From Podospora comata (taxonomy: Eukaryota > Ascomycota > Sordariomycetes > Sordariales > Podosporaceae): a stretch of DNA of 64,000 nucleotides. The DNA lies in the NCBI GenBank assembly GCA_017354895.1, contig CP071496.1, positions 1,426,001-1,490,000 on the forward strand. Direction: 5' to 3'. Positions 1 to 11,652 of this stretch are shown piece by piece. A model generated the notes under the pieces. It saw nothing but the letters and a program-made list of their open reading frames with translations, searched no databases and was not told where the DNA came from. Made by a program: the position numbers and the translations under genes. Every line of letters begins with the position of its first letter. Position 1 is the stretch's first letter.

Positions 1-1407
1 GCGCTGGGTAGCCGAAAACGCACGCATGACGATCAGATAAAAATGCCCCATACAAGGATCAAGAGACCGGCCAAGGCGCCGTCGGGGGGGCACATCATCC
101 CGGAATGGCGAGCACTTCCTCATACGTCAGCCACTCCTTGGTTACGAATGGACAACTCAGATTCGAAAGATCCCATAGTCTGGTATGTCCGTTTTGAACC
201 CCTTACATGAACCGCAACTAATGCTGTCTTCCGTAAGGCTTCACAAGGAGATCGTGGATTTTTATGACTATATCAAACCCCGAGAATTTGAGCAGCACCT
301 CCGTCATGATCTGGTGCAACGGATGAGATCATTCTGTCGCCAATACTGGCGTGACTCGGACATGCAACCTTTTGGCTCGTTTCCATCTGGCCTCTACCTC
401 CCAACCGGTGACATGGACATGGTCATGGTATCCGACAGCTACCTGCACGGCGGGCCTGCGAAATACAACTTGAAGAAGCATCTCTGGCAATTCAAGAGCT
501 TTCTTTTGAGAGAAGGATTGGCTTGGGAAGATGATATCGAAGTCATTACGAGAGCTAAAGTCCCACTGACCAAGTTTGTTGACCAGAAAACAGGCCTCAA
601 GGTTGACATCTCGTTCGAGAACAGCACGGGAATCACTGCTATTGAAACGTTTTTGGCCTGGAAAGACATGTATCCGGGAATGCCTGCGTTGGTGACTCTG
701 ATCAAGCATTTCCTGTTGATGCGAGGTCTCAATGAACCGGTGAATGGCGGAATCGGTGGCTTCTCGGTCATTTGCCTCGTCGTGAGCATGCTCCAGATGA
801 TGCCCGAAGTGCAGAGCGGGGCTATGGACACGCGCCGTCACCTCGGTGACCTCCTGATGCACTTTTTCGACTTGTACGGAAACAAGTTTGACTACCAGAA
901 CGTTGCCATTCGCCTCGACCCGCCCGGCTATATCAGAAAGGTTAGTCTGTTCCTTTACATGAGGCCACTCCATTCGCCATGGCTAACTCTGAACAGACTC
1001 AAGTGGACTCGTTTGCATATAAGAATTACGACCGGCTCTCCATCATTGACCCCAACAATGAAGAGAATGACATCTCAGGCGGGTCCAGCAACACAGGCAG
1101 CATTTTCGCCTTGTTCGCCCGGGCTCACGACGATCTGCGACACAAGATGCGGTCCCTGGCGGAGGATCCTCGCAGAGGAAAGGGCAGCATTCTCGGTGTC
1201 ATCATGGGGGGCAACTACTCGAGCTTTGAAGAGCAGCGCAGTTTCCTGGAAAGTTTGGCTAACCAGCGGCCGGGATCGCCGCTTCCAACAAGACCCCGAT
1301 CTCACCAGCAAGCTCATCATCAGTCTCATCAGTCGCACCCAACGCATCAGTCTCATCATACTTCCGACCGTCGCCGCAATACTCGAGGTAGCAGGAGGCG
1401 GCCCTGA
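1..1407 (+). CDS. Non-canonical poly(A) polymerase, Trf4/Trf5 (Cid14) type, 5' end missing
   Basis: This is a nuclear nucleotidyltransferase that would add short A tails to aberrant RNAs for exosome decay (TRAMP-type role, known for the family). The frame is open from base 1, so the gene starts upstream of the window. Exons are 1-182, 238-940 and 997-1407; both introns (183-237 and 941-996) have GT-AG ends and CTAA-type branch points. The nucleotidyltransferase signature GSFPSG (from 374) is followed by the GDMD metal-binding pair (about 407-418), and a third acidic residue sits in KVDISF near 605. A PAP-associated segment with GGIGGFS and FFDLYGNKFDY follows. The C-terminus is a His/Gln/Ser-rich tail ending RRRP. 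The segment PWLRMDNSD...RLHKEIVDFYDY is typical of Trf4/5. Which paralogue this is cannot be told. Confidence 0.9.
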
Positions 1408-3334
1408 CTTTGGGCACCGCTTGACACCTTTGGCAAGAGTTACGAGAGAAGTGCGGGCAACATCATCATGTCCATTTTTGGGGCACGTAGTTACTCAGTT
1501 GGAGCATGGACGTCAGGGTTTCCACCCAACAGGATAGCCGAGCTCCCTGACCGCGACTGTAGGGCTGGGTCTGTGTCGACACCCCTTACGCTTTTGCGGC
1601 CCTTCACCTTGACTCTTCAGGTGTTTAGGCGGTTGTCACGTTTGTAAAGCAGCGAGGCTGAAGTGACGACAGAGTCTACGTCGCAGCTCTTGGCTTGCAG
1701 GTGGCCTCTGTGGTTATTGAGGCCTCTTTGCCATGCATACTTACCCAATATTGTAGTGTAGAGCGAGGACAGGCAGCCCGACCGTCGCCGAACCAAAGGC
1801 TGCCCGCCTACTCGCAGTCTTTTGCGCCGTTTATTACATAGGCCGTCATCCGGTTCTAATCAACCAACGAATTCCTCCTTTTTTTTCCCCGGTTTCCATC
1901 TTCGATTTTAGTGAAACTAACATGGAAAGATGACAGGTGTTGAGGGCATCCTGGGGGCCATTTCACGCAAGACATCAAAGTCTTGTCGGGTATTGGAAGC
2001 TATTCCAATGATATAGGTATGCTTTCCACTGTCCACCCTTTTCTCACTGCATGCTGCACACGTTGGCGGGTGGCTGCGGGGAGGATTGGGGGTGGGTGGG
2101 TGGAGGATCGGGAACAAAGGAGGGAGGTGAGGTGTGGTAATTCTTGGCTCCCGTCGCTTGGCAAGGCATTGAAGATCTGCCAAGGAGGACCCCAGGACCG
2201 TTTGGCCCCGTGCGCCGGGCACGGTCCAGGATTAAGCTCAACGGCTGCCCCACGGGGGTCGGGATGATGACGATTGGGGAGGTTCTGACAACGGCGTTGC
2301 CTCGGCCAGACTTTATTCTGGCAGAAGTCCCATACCGGCCAATCCGATGGACACGATGATGGCAAGGCGTCAAGCTTTGGGTAGCGTGCATTTATCCTGC
2401 ACGACCTTGAGGAAGTCACCTGCTGTCGTCAGAATTGTATGGATACCTACCTACAGTGCCTATTTAGACACCAATGGGCGTATTGCAACGTCCCCTCCCA
2501 CCACCAAAGCAGCCGTTGAAACGAACCACGGCATATGCCGCCCGCATCTTTGTTTTTTTTTTTTTCCTACTACTCTTGCGGCGGGGAATTTTCTCCACCA
2601 ACCGGTTTTATCTGTGTGAGTAAAACGCCACGTGAACATGGGGGTAGAGACGAGTATCAGAGGATGAGGCTTCAAGGTTTCTGATGGGGTAAGTAACACT
2701 GCAAGGATGGCGGTGATTAAGAACAATAAACGCAGGAGACATTTCGGAACAATTTTCATCTGGCCTTGCGGGAACTCGCAGGGTTACTGGCATGGTGAGG
2801 TTTGGTGGGCCAATTAGGGGGGGACTTGTTTGGGGTAATATATTCATGGTCTTGGGTTGTACGATGGTTGGCAATGAGATGGTAAGCTTAATTCGTTTAT
2901 TGGGAGGGAGAAGGGAGGAGGCATGAGAACGGGCCGGATGGGATGGGGTGTGGGAGGAGGTTGTGCAACGTTGGGTTTTACTTACTGGACAGGATGGATA
3001 TTGGTCGTATGAGGTACCTATGGTATGGATGGGGTGCTGTTGATATCCGGGGAGGCGTTCCCGGTTGAGTGGGAGATGCAAAAAGTGCCATGCTTTCCTA
3101 CGGGCGCGGACCTTGGAAAGAGAGGAAAGCTTCACGCCTCGTGGGCTCATGTGGGCGCTGCTTTCTGGTCTCGTATCCCACCTTCTACTTTGGGGGAGGG
3201 TTACCGACACTGCTGACTGCTGATCGTTTGGTTGTTTGGTGGTTTTATATCAGGTCGTGCCATGGTCAAAAATTTGGTAGTCCTTGATCAACCGACAGCA
3301 CTTCTTCAGCGGGGCTCGAGGCTGTTCAAACACC
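1408..3334. other. Intergenic, no gene supported
   Basis: About 1.9 kb with only short overlapping frames lacking recognisable protein sequence. It contains pyrimidine and T runs (for example near 1877 and 2552) and holds the 3' region of the polymerase gene and the promoter of the MFS gene. Confidence 0.6.
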
Positions 3335-5222
3335 ATGTATCAGGCAAGCAATGTTTACTTTATATGCGGGTTTGCCGCCATTGGTATGTTTACTTCTGCT
3401 GTTCTTCCTGATCTCCTTCTTTTCTGACGACTTTGGACGCTTTGTGGCTGAAACGAGACAAACACTGACAATGAGAACTCCCAGGCGGCGCCCTCTTCGG
3501 CTTCGACATCTCGTCTCTGTCGGGCACCCTAGGCACCCAAGCCTACAAGCGCTACTTCTACAACCCAGTTTCATACACACAGGGAGGCATCACCGCCTCC
3601 ATGCCCGCTGGGTCCTTGCTGGGATCTCTCGTCTCGTCGTTCCTGGCGGATAAGTACTCGCGCAAGGTGGCGCTGCAGATCTCTTGCGTGCTATGGATTA
3701 TCGGTTCCATTCTCATGACGGCCTCCCAAAATGTTCCGATGCTGTGTATAGGCAGGGTGGTGTGCGGTTTCTCGGTTGGCATCGCGTCGGCGATTGTGCC
3801 AGTGTACCAGAGCGAGATTGCGCCCAAGGAGATCAGGGGCAGAGTAGTGAGCTTGCAACAATGGGCTATCACCTGGGGTATCTTGATGCGAGTTTGACCC
3901 CTTCCACACTTTCTTTTTTTCTTTCAGTTTTCCTCTTTCTCTCGTTCGGAGATAGTTTGAGCTAACGCAAGAGTCAAGTCAATATTTCATCCAGTTCGGA
4001 GCTGCTCATGGCACTGGAGGTGGACCAAGCGATCCCGATCAACCAACCGCCGCCTTCCGAATCCCATGGGGCATTCAAATGGTGCCTGCTGTCATCCTCT
4101 TCGTCGGTCTCTTCTTCTTCCCTTACAGTCCTCGTTGGTTGGCGTCCAAGGATCGATGGGAGGAGGCTCTCCAGGTTTTGGCGAACCTACACGGGAAGGG
4201 AAATGCTCGCCATCCCAAGGTACTGGCGCAGTATCAGGAGATTGAAGATGCCTTGAAGTTTGAGAGAGAGCAGGCTGTGTCTTCATTCAAAGCCCTCATT
4301 GAGCCAAGGATATTGAAGAGGGTGGCACTGGGCATGAGTATTCAGATGTGGTCTCAGCTGTGTGGCATGAACATCATGATGTAGCTCTCCTATCATGTTA
4401 CCATCTTTTCACGCGAGGGGATGGAAGACTAACATTATGACCAGGTACTATATCGTCTACATCATGGAAGGCGCCCAGATTGCCTCTCCTTTGGCTACAG
4501 CATCGATTCAATACGTCATCAACGTGGTGATGACCCTACCAGCCATCCTCTTCCTCGATAAATGGGGCCGTCGTCCCTCCCTGATCTATGGATCATTCGG
4601 CATGATGACTTGGCTGTTCATTTCTGGTGCCCTGCAACAATATTACGGACAGCCCAACACGGAGGAGACGAGAACGCCCGACAACAGCGACATCACCTGG
4701 ATTGTTATTAACAACCGGCCTGTTTCGTCCGCCATTGTCTCGTGCTCGTACTTGTTTGTCGCTACATTCGCCACAACTTGGGGTCCTGTCTCGTGGACCT
4801 ACCCAGCGGAGATTTTCCCGTCCAAGATCCGTGCCAAAGCTGTTTCGCTTTCAACATCGGCTAATTGGTTCTGGAACATGGTACTTGCCTTTGCCGTGCC
4901 GCCGCTGTTGTGGAACATCTCTTACAAAATGTACTACATCTTTGCTGCGTTTAACGGGGCGGCTTTCATCCACATGGCACTGATGGCGCCAGAGACGAAG
5001 GGGTTCACACTGGAGGAGATGGATGAGGTGTTTGACTCGGGGAGGCCAGCTTGGAAAAAGTTTGATAGGGGAAGCAGGTTGGAGGAGTTGGAGAGAGAGA
5101 TTGAGAGGGGGAATGTCAAGGTCTCGGTGCCTGCTGGTGGTCGACCCGTGGCCGGCGATCCAGAGCAGGGCGTTGAGTTGAAGAAGGTGGCTACTCCTCC
5201 GGCTGGAACCCCTATCTCATGA
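3335..5222 (+). CDS. MFS sugar transporter (high-affinity glucose transporter-like)
   Basis: This is a 12-TM sugar porter expected in the plasma membrane, importing hexoses by proton symport (family knowledge). Exons are 3335-3383, 3485-3887, 3979-4380 and 4445-5222, giving 543 aa. Sugar-porter signatures seen are LADKYSRK after TM2, PYSPRWL at the end of TM6, DKWGRRPS after TM8, PAEIFPSKIRAKA near TM10 and PETKG after TM12. The N-terminus MYQASNVYF with an early intron and the QQWAITWGILIQYFIQ segment match fungal HGT/RCO3-like carriers. Keeping that last segment in frame needs a GC donor (GCGAGT at 3888) for intron 2; a GT-AG alternative (3878-3971) also stays in frame but replaces GILI with ESS. 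The exact substrate is not decidable. Confidence 0.9.
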
Positions 5223-5998
5223 GGCTTAGGAGCAAATGGGAAGAATTGGGAGCAGCGGTTGGTTCTCTGGCGGCTTTCGATGACCAAAAGGGTTGTTAGG
5301 TTGAGAAAACCGGGGACATTTGGCTTTTGAAGGTCTGTTGATGGGGTTGAATCTATCTACTGTTCCTACATGCATAGGCGAGCGCATAGCGGGCTGTTAA
5401 AACTTGTATAAAGGAAGTTTTAATTGTAATTTGATGCTTGTGTGCTCTGTGTCGTAGATATGTGTTCTTAGCTCTGACAAGTCCTTACCGTCAATCCAGA
5501 ATAGCTTCAAAGAGCGGCACACCAATGTAAACAAAAGGGCGTATCTCCGTACTTAAATCCTAAACCCCGAAAGCTCAACCCTCGTATGTGTTGCCAAGCA
5601 TTATGATTTCAAGACTTGGGCATCAATAGTCTCAGTCTGGTGGAGTGGATACAGGCACAAGCAATGCAGCAACGGAAGCGAGTGTTCCGCTCCTACGTCA
5701 AGCTCTGACGAAGCAGGTCCCACGTCTTGCGCCTCAATCGGTACCAATGTCTTAACCCCTTTTAACCCCGTGGAGGTTGCCCCTCAACCTGTGCGGGGTA
5801 GCTTCATGTTTGTGACAAGCCGAGCGTGGAGACCAAGGAGGCAAAGAAAACACCTCTGTGGATAGATGGACGCCGTGCATAAGTAGCAAGTATCCTACGT
5901 CAGACCTCTCTTGGTCATCTTTCTTCTAGAGAATCAACCGCGATTCAACAACACATCCTCACCTAAGGTCTTCCAAAACCCCCCAGCAGTCAGTGAAA
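5223..5998. other. Intergenic, 3' end of MFS gene and promoter of aldo-keto reductase
   Basis: No ORF is supported. CCCCT/AGGGG-like short motifs occur near 5756-5790 upstream of the reductase and could be stress elements, but this is only a core-motif match. Confidence 0.5.
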
Positions 5999-7149
5999 AT
6001 GAGCGGCCCTCCTAAGACGCAGGCTCTCATCGACTCTCTCGCTAACTCAAAATGTGAATACCGCCGCCTAGGCCAGTCAGGCCTCCGGATCTCGGTCCCT
6101 ATCTTTGGCTGCATGTCTTTCGGCGACTCCCGCGCCATGAGCTGGGCAGTCGACGAGGAAAAGGCCCTCCCCCTCCTCAAAGCAGCCTACGACCGCGGAC
6201 TCAACACCTGGGACACGGCCAACATGTACTGCAACGGCGCCTCTGAAGTCCTCATTGGGAAAGCCCTCAAGCAGTACGACATCCCCCGCCACAAAGTCAT
6301 CATCATGACCAAGTGCTTCTGGGCAGTCGGTGAAGAAATCGAGCTTGCCGCCTGGCAGAACAATAAGGAGATGGTGACCAAGTCCAAGGACTACGTCAAC
6401 CAGGGTGGTCTGTCAAGAGCGGCGATTTTCAACCAGGTCGAGGCGAGCTTGAAGAGGCTGGATACGGATTACATTGATCTGCTGCAGATCCACCGCTTCG
6501 ATCCCGAGACGCCCATCGAGGAGACTATGAAGGCGCTGCACGATCTTGTGCAGAGCGGGAAGGTGAGGTATTTGGGAGCGAGCAGCATGTGGGCGACGCA
6601 GTTTGCAAGGATGCAGTTTTGTGCCGAGAGAAACGGTTGGACCAAGTTTGTCTCGATGCAAAATCACTACAACTTGCTGTATCGTGAAGAGGAAAGGGAG
6701 ATGAACAGGTTCTGCAACGACACCGGGGTGGGATTGATTCCATGGGCGCCGTTATGCAGGGGCCATTTGGCCCGGAGGCTGGATCAGTTTGGATCGACGG
6801 ATAGGAGTAAGGGGGAGAAGGATAACCAGCCTGGGGCCCATGGTACAGTCGAGCCTGACATTACTATTATCAAAAGGGCCATTGAGTTGGCGGACAAGCA
6901 TGAGTGGCCTGTGAGTAGCCCCATCTTCTGTTTGGGTATGCATATGATGACTGACTGATCTGTTTGAAATAGATTTCCCACGTTGCATTGGCTTGGATCA
7001 ACAAGAGAGTTGCCAGTCCCATTGTCGGGTTCAACAGCATTGAACGGATGGAGGAGGTGATTTCTGCCAACGGCAAGATGTTAACGGAGGAGGAGGAGAG
7101 GTATCTTGAAGAACTCTACCAGCCAAAGGCTGTCCAAGGCCACGCTTAG
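5999..7149 (+). CDS. Aldo-keto reductase
   Basis: This is a cytosolic NADPH-dependent reductase of aldehydes or ketones with a TIM-barrel AKR fold. Exons are 5999-6910 and 6973-7149, giving 362 aa. The intron has donor GTGAGT and acceptor AATAG. The catalytic tetrad is visible as D72 and Y77 (WDTANMY), K105 (MTKCFW) and H165 (LQIHRF). The start ATG at 5999 is preceded by an in-frame GTG that is not credible as a start in a fungus. The second exon supplies the cofactor-binding end [14 protein letters not shown]. Spacing of the motifs fits the versiconal hemiacetal acetate reductase-like or YajO-like branch. No polyketide genes lie nearby, so an aflatoxin-type role is not implied. The substrate is unknown. 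Confidence 0.92.
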
Positions 7150-7876
7150 TGGGCGTCTGTCTATACTAGATATTTGAGTTGGATATTTAATTAGAGCCTT
7201 GCAGATATTTCGTATATCAACCTTTGAAGACTAGGTAATGTTCTCTGTTGTTATGCTCAGTACGATTCAAACAGCTCATGCAGCCGTGTTTGTTCTCTGT
7301 ACTAGTAAAAAGAGACGAATAATGCTTGAAATGATTCAGAATTTGTCATACAAAGACCTTTCAAGCAAATAAGCTCGGACAACTAAGGTCCCACCCATGG
7401 TAGCCTAAGCCACCTAGAGGATGTTGGACTCAGCCTCTTTATGGCCAAGAAACTTTGAACCTATCTTTTCCAACTGATGTTTCACCTTGTCCTCTACTTG
7501 TGCAACCCCCAGAGAATATTTGTATCACCTGGCTTGTTCAACAGGTGCACTGCTCCGTATCACGTTTGGAGGGCTACATATCTATTGCTGCACAGCATCT
7601 GAGTCTAAACACCCCTTTGTCTTGAGGTCATGAGGAAGGCAACCCTGTGCAACACCAGACTAAGCAGATCCAAGCTTTTGCTTTTGGACCTAAGCTAGAG
7701 TGATTGACACAACAACACTTGTGACTGAGATGATAAATACCCAGGGGCTGAATGTAGCTCATGTTACTGAAGTCGGCAAGCCCTTGTAGTACTGCATGCA
7801 ATAGAGAAAGTAAAAAAAAAAAAAATACGCAATGCATCACCTCTGCATGAGGAGGGATTGGGAAAAAAACACAGGC
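7150..7876. other. Intergenic
   Basis: Nothing coding is supported. A 13-A run lies near 7813, just downstream of the minus-strand tRNA, and would be a poly-T terminator for RNA polymerase III in the tRNA orientation. Confidence 0.5.
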
Positions 7877-7966
7877 CGATCAAGATGGGACTCGAACCCA
7901 CAACCTCAGTCTTGAAATTCCTCAATTGAGTAGGAGGACCACACGCTACCATTGCGCTACTTGACC
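7877..7966 (-). tRNA. tRNA-Arg (anticodon CCU) with intron
   Basis: Read on the minus strand, the acceptor GGTCAAG pairs with CTTGATC, the D arm is GCGC/GCGT, the anticodon stem is TGGTC/GACTG and the T arm is GTGGG-TTCGAGT-CCCAT. The anticodon loop gives CCT at positions 34-36. An 18-nt intron (plus coordinates 7913-7930) lies after position 37 and contains AGG, which can pair with the anticodon, as in canonical nuclear tRNA introns. A T-rich stretch on the minus strand downstream (near 7813) could terminate transcription. The discriminator base is G. Confidence 0.9.
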
Positions 7967-9182
7967 TGGTTGAATTTGTTGAAGTTTAGAGTCAGGAAAT
8001 GGGTCAAGTGTGGAAGATCACGCAAGCAAACTGGTGTTAAGGTTTCATTGATGTTGATTGGTGTTGTTTGATTCAAAGGTTAGGGTTAATATATCAAGGA
8101 AGCTTCGAGAAGGCGGAACAGCTTCTTCCTCTCAGCGCGATGGGACATCAATGCTTGTGGGCTGTGATACGGATAACGGCAAACACCGACCGGGGGATGT
8201 TCCGGAGCCGCACCGCGTGTTGGTCACACAGAACACCGCCTCGCCGAAGCAGGCTTCATCCGAGTACGGGACGAACCGCATTGAGCATCGGGGCCAGATC
8301 AATCTCCCCGAAACAGAGTTGGTGGGGATTTGCTGAGAGATTAGACGAGGGTTCAGCATCAACTGAGATGACCAAGATGAGATTGGCGAGTTTCCACGTT
8401 GTCTTGTCAGTTCGGCTTCCAAAAAAGCAGACGGCTTCACGGCTTCAACCTTGTTCGACTTTGGCGCAAGGCTTGTGCTGTAGTGCAAAGGGGGCGGAGA
8501 TTGACCGAGTCCACTTGAGTTGGTTTGAGCTCGGAACCAAACTGCTGATTGGACACCGGCCGCTCCTGAAGCGAAAAATCATTTTTGCCGTGGTGTTTTG
8601 GGACGGGTCGGCAGGCGCCAAAAGTCATCCTGTGGGGTCCCGGATTTCGCAGCTTCCGGAGACTTATGCACAAGTTATGCATTGCCGTTGATGAATGGCC
8701 GACGTCTCTGACGTGCAGGACTTGATAGAACCGGTTTGAAAATTGTCACGAGGAGTGGCGGTTGACTGCAAGGCACGAGTGGCATGCGTCAATTCGTCAT
8801 CATCTCTATTTTGAATCAGTCGAGACAGATGTGTTTGTAATACAGAAGTTACAATGTCGTTGACGCTCCGGCCGAGGCATAACCTTTTAATGAAAATGCT
8901 CCGTGCTTGGCACCCGACCCTGGGAGACGAGTGTACCGGGTTTGTGCCAAGCCGAGGCCGGGAATAATGCAACCAGGCATCTTGTCGCCAGACCACACCC
9001 GGGTTTTCGGGGAGTTGGCAGGCGCAACAGTCCGCGTTGCCCTGTCGCGGACCGTTGGCGCCAGGTACAAAACGGATGGGTGCCCTCCCTCCTCGTGGCT
9101 CTTCTTGGCCAGATGCGATCTCCCGTCAGCCAAGAATCTCTTCCCAGATCCCCGGATTGGCATCATCCCATTTTCGGACATA
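7967..9182. other. Intergenic, upstream of DHA1 transporter
   Basis: Several frames of 90-200 codons overlap here on both strands, but none shows a recognisable domain. One of them, from 8907, is an in-frame extension of the transporter and looks non-coding. The sequence is treated as promoter and spacer. Confidence 0.5.
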
Positions 9183-10860
9183 ATGGCAGCTGAACGCACA
9201 GGATCCCAAGACTCCATGATCGAGATGGGCGCTCAAAACAAAATGACAGAAAAGCCGGCCGCCTACGACCCCAACTCGGACTTCGAAGCCGCCACTATCG
9301 TGCCCGACCCATCAGAAAGAGGAACCACTTCAGGCAAAGACTCACCCGCCGTGAACGATGAGGCTGTTCAGGATCCTAACATCGTCGACTTCGACGGTCC
9401 CGAGGACATGGACAACCCCATGAACTGGCCCATGAAGAAGAGGTGGCAGAACATCGCCGTCATCTCTGTTCTCACCATCATCACCCCCCTCGGCAGTTCC
9501 ATGTTCGCACCCGGCATCCCCAGAATCTTGGCCGAGTTTGAAGAGAGCTCTTCTACCGTCGCTACCTTCATTCTCAGCGTTTACATTCTTGGTTTCGCCT
9601 TCGGACCTCTCCTCGTCGCTCCTCTGAGTGAGATTTACGGCAGATCTGTGATGTACAACACGGGCAACGTCTTCTTTTTCATCTTCACCATCTGCACGGC
9701 TCTTTCCAATGGCATTCCAATGATGATGGCCTTCCGCTTCCTCATGGGTGTGGCCGGTTCAGTTCCTATCACTCTCGGCAGTGGCAGTATCTCCGATATG
9801 ATGCCTGTCGAATTCCGCGGTCGCGCCATGGCAGTCTGGGCCATTGGACCTCTTCTGGGACCATGCATTGGTCCGGTGGCTGGTGGCTACCTCATTCGCG
9901 CAGCTGGCTGGCGCTGGGTCTACTGGCTCATTGCCATCGTCACTGGCCTCATCGCCGTCTTCACCTTCTTCACCCTCCGCGAGTCCTACGCGCCCGTCAT
10001 CCTCGAGCGCAGAGCCGCTCGCCTCCGCAAAGAAACCGGTAACCCCCTCCTCCGCTCCAAGCTCGCCGACAACACCACCACTCCGGCCGAGAAGCTCAAG
10101 ACCGCCCTCGTACGCCCCATGTACTTCCTCTTCCGCGTCCCCATCGTTACCCTCCTCTCCCTCTATGTCGCCGTCACCTATGGTGTTCTCTACCTCCTCT
10201 TCACCACCTTCTCACTTGTCTTCGGTCAGAACACGCTTGGCAGCAGCTACGGCTTCGGGGAGGGTGAGGTCGGTCTTGTCTTCATTCCCTCCGCCATTGG
10301 CATGGCTCTCGGAATTGTCATCTTCGGTGCCATGAGCGATAAGCTGGTCACGCAAAAGATCAGCAGCGGAGAGAAGCACAAGCCCGAGATCAGACTCACA
10401 CCCTTCCTCACCATTCCCGCCGGTGTCACGCTTCCTATCGGCTTGTTCTTGTACGGCTGGACCACCCACTATGGCGTTCACTGGATCGTTCCCATGATCG
10501 GCGTTGTGATTTTCTGCTTCGGACTCATGGGTATCATGATGGCTTGCCAAAACTACTTGCTGGTCAGTACTTGCTTCGTCCTTTTGAAGGCCGAAACCAA
10601 AGTTGCTAACATGATTTCAATAGGATGTCTACCCTCAAAACGCCGCCTCTGTCACCGCCGCTCTTGCTGTGCTCAGATCTCTTGCTGGTGCCCTCCTCCC
10701 TCTGGGCGCTATCGACATGTACATTGCCCTTGGCCTTGGATGGGGCAACTCCCTCCTTGGTTTTATCTCCCTCGGGCTGATTCCCATCCCTCTTCTCTTC
10801 TTCTTGTTCGGAGAGAGGATCAGAGGCGTCAAGAAGGTGCCCACCGCCACTGAGGCCTGA
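9183..10860 (+). CDS. MFS transporter, DHA1 polyamine/drug antiporter type
   Basis: This is a plasma-membrane proton antiporter of the DHA1 group (polyamines, azoles and similar compounds; family knowledge). Exons are 9183-10562 and 10624-10860, giving 538 aa. The acidic hydrophilic N-terminus ends in the characteristic [12 protein letters not shown] just before TM1. Motif A is [12 protein letters not shown] after TM2. Motif C, the antiporter motif, is [15 protein letters not shown] in TM5. The last exon carries the two final TM segments ([21 protein letters not shown] and the following helix). ATG 9183 was chosen over an in-frame ATG at 8907 because the added 92 residues look like spacer sequence. 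The substrate cannot be inferred from sequence. Confidence 0.92.
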
Positions 10861-11652
10861 TCACCCTTTACTTTCTCATTTCAGCTTCACTGTTCATATC
10901 TGATGACATTCTTCTCTTTGGCTTCCGGGTAACTTCTTTCTGCATGGCTGGCGTTTGGATGAAAACATGATCTTAGAGGGAAACCGATACACAAAAGCAG
11001 GCGGGCAATGTGTATTTTCTTTGGTACCGCTGTTGTCGGGATACGCATATACAAGAGATACCACTATAGAGTTTAATGTTGCTTTCGAAGCTTGTACTTA
11101 CTACCATTTATTTAGTTTCGTCTAACGACAAAACAAGATATGAGGCCCTGCCTTTCTATTCAAACTCTTTCCTCACTTGTCTCCAATGTGGTTTTGCAAA
11201 GACACTGGTTCCTAACTCACCACGTCCGTAGCAGAATGATGGGATTAAATTGACAGCTGATATTTCAACCGCATGAGAGCCACAGCTGGGGCCTGTTAAC
11301 TGTTATTGACCCTATTTCGAAGACTCGCGTCTCCGTCAGAATGAGTTTCGTGCGGTGATACGCAGACAGGAGCGGGGTGTCCCGTTGGTGACGTGCAGAT
11401 CCAAGTAAGAAGGTCTGACTGGTCGGTTGGCTCGTTTATTCTTGTAATGTGCGACATGCATCTAACCACATGCTCATCACTTATCGTTGTCACCAACGCC
11501 AGCATTACCCGACCGACAGCTTCTCCATCGAACAAGCCCCGTGGACAGCTCAAGTTCTCAACAACCACCCCTTTCCGCATGCACTCACAGACGAACCAGC
11601 TTCCCAACCAACCGCTGTGATATATACGGGTAATCAGCGGACGCAGATCACC
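10861..11652. other. Intergenic
   Basis: No supported gene. The last 35 bases carry a TATA-like element just ahead of the kinase-like pseudogene. Confidence 0.5.
11621..11626 (+). promoter_or_regulatory. TATA-like element
   Basis: TATATA lies 27-32 bp before the ATG of the fructosamine-kinase-like gene. The position is close for a start-site-proximal TATA box, so the 5' leader would be very short or initiation would lie elsewhere. Confidence 0.35.

Noticed and set aside
8907-9182. 92-residue N-terminal extension of the DHA1 transporter
   Set aside because: It looks like spacer sequence; the family N-terminus begins at ATG 9183.
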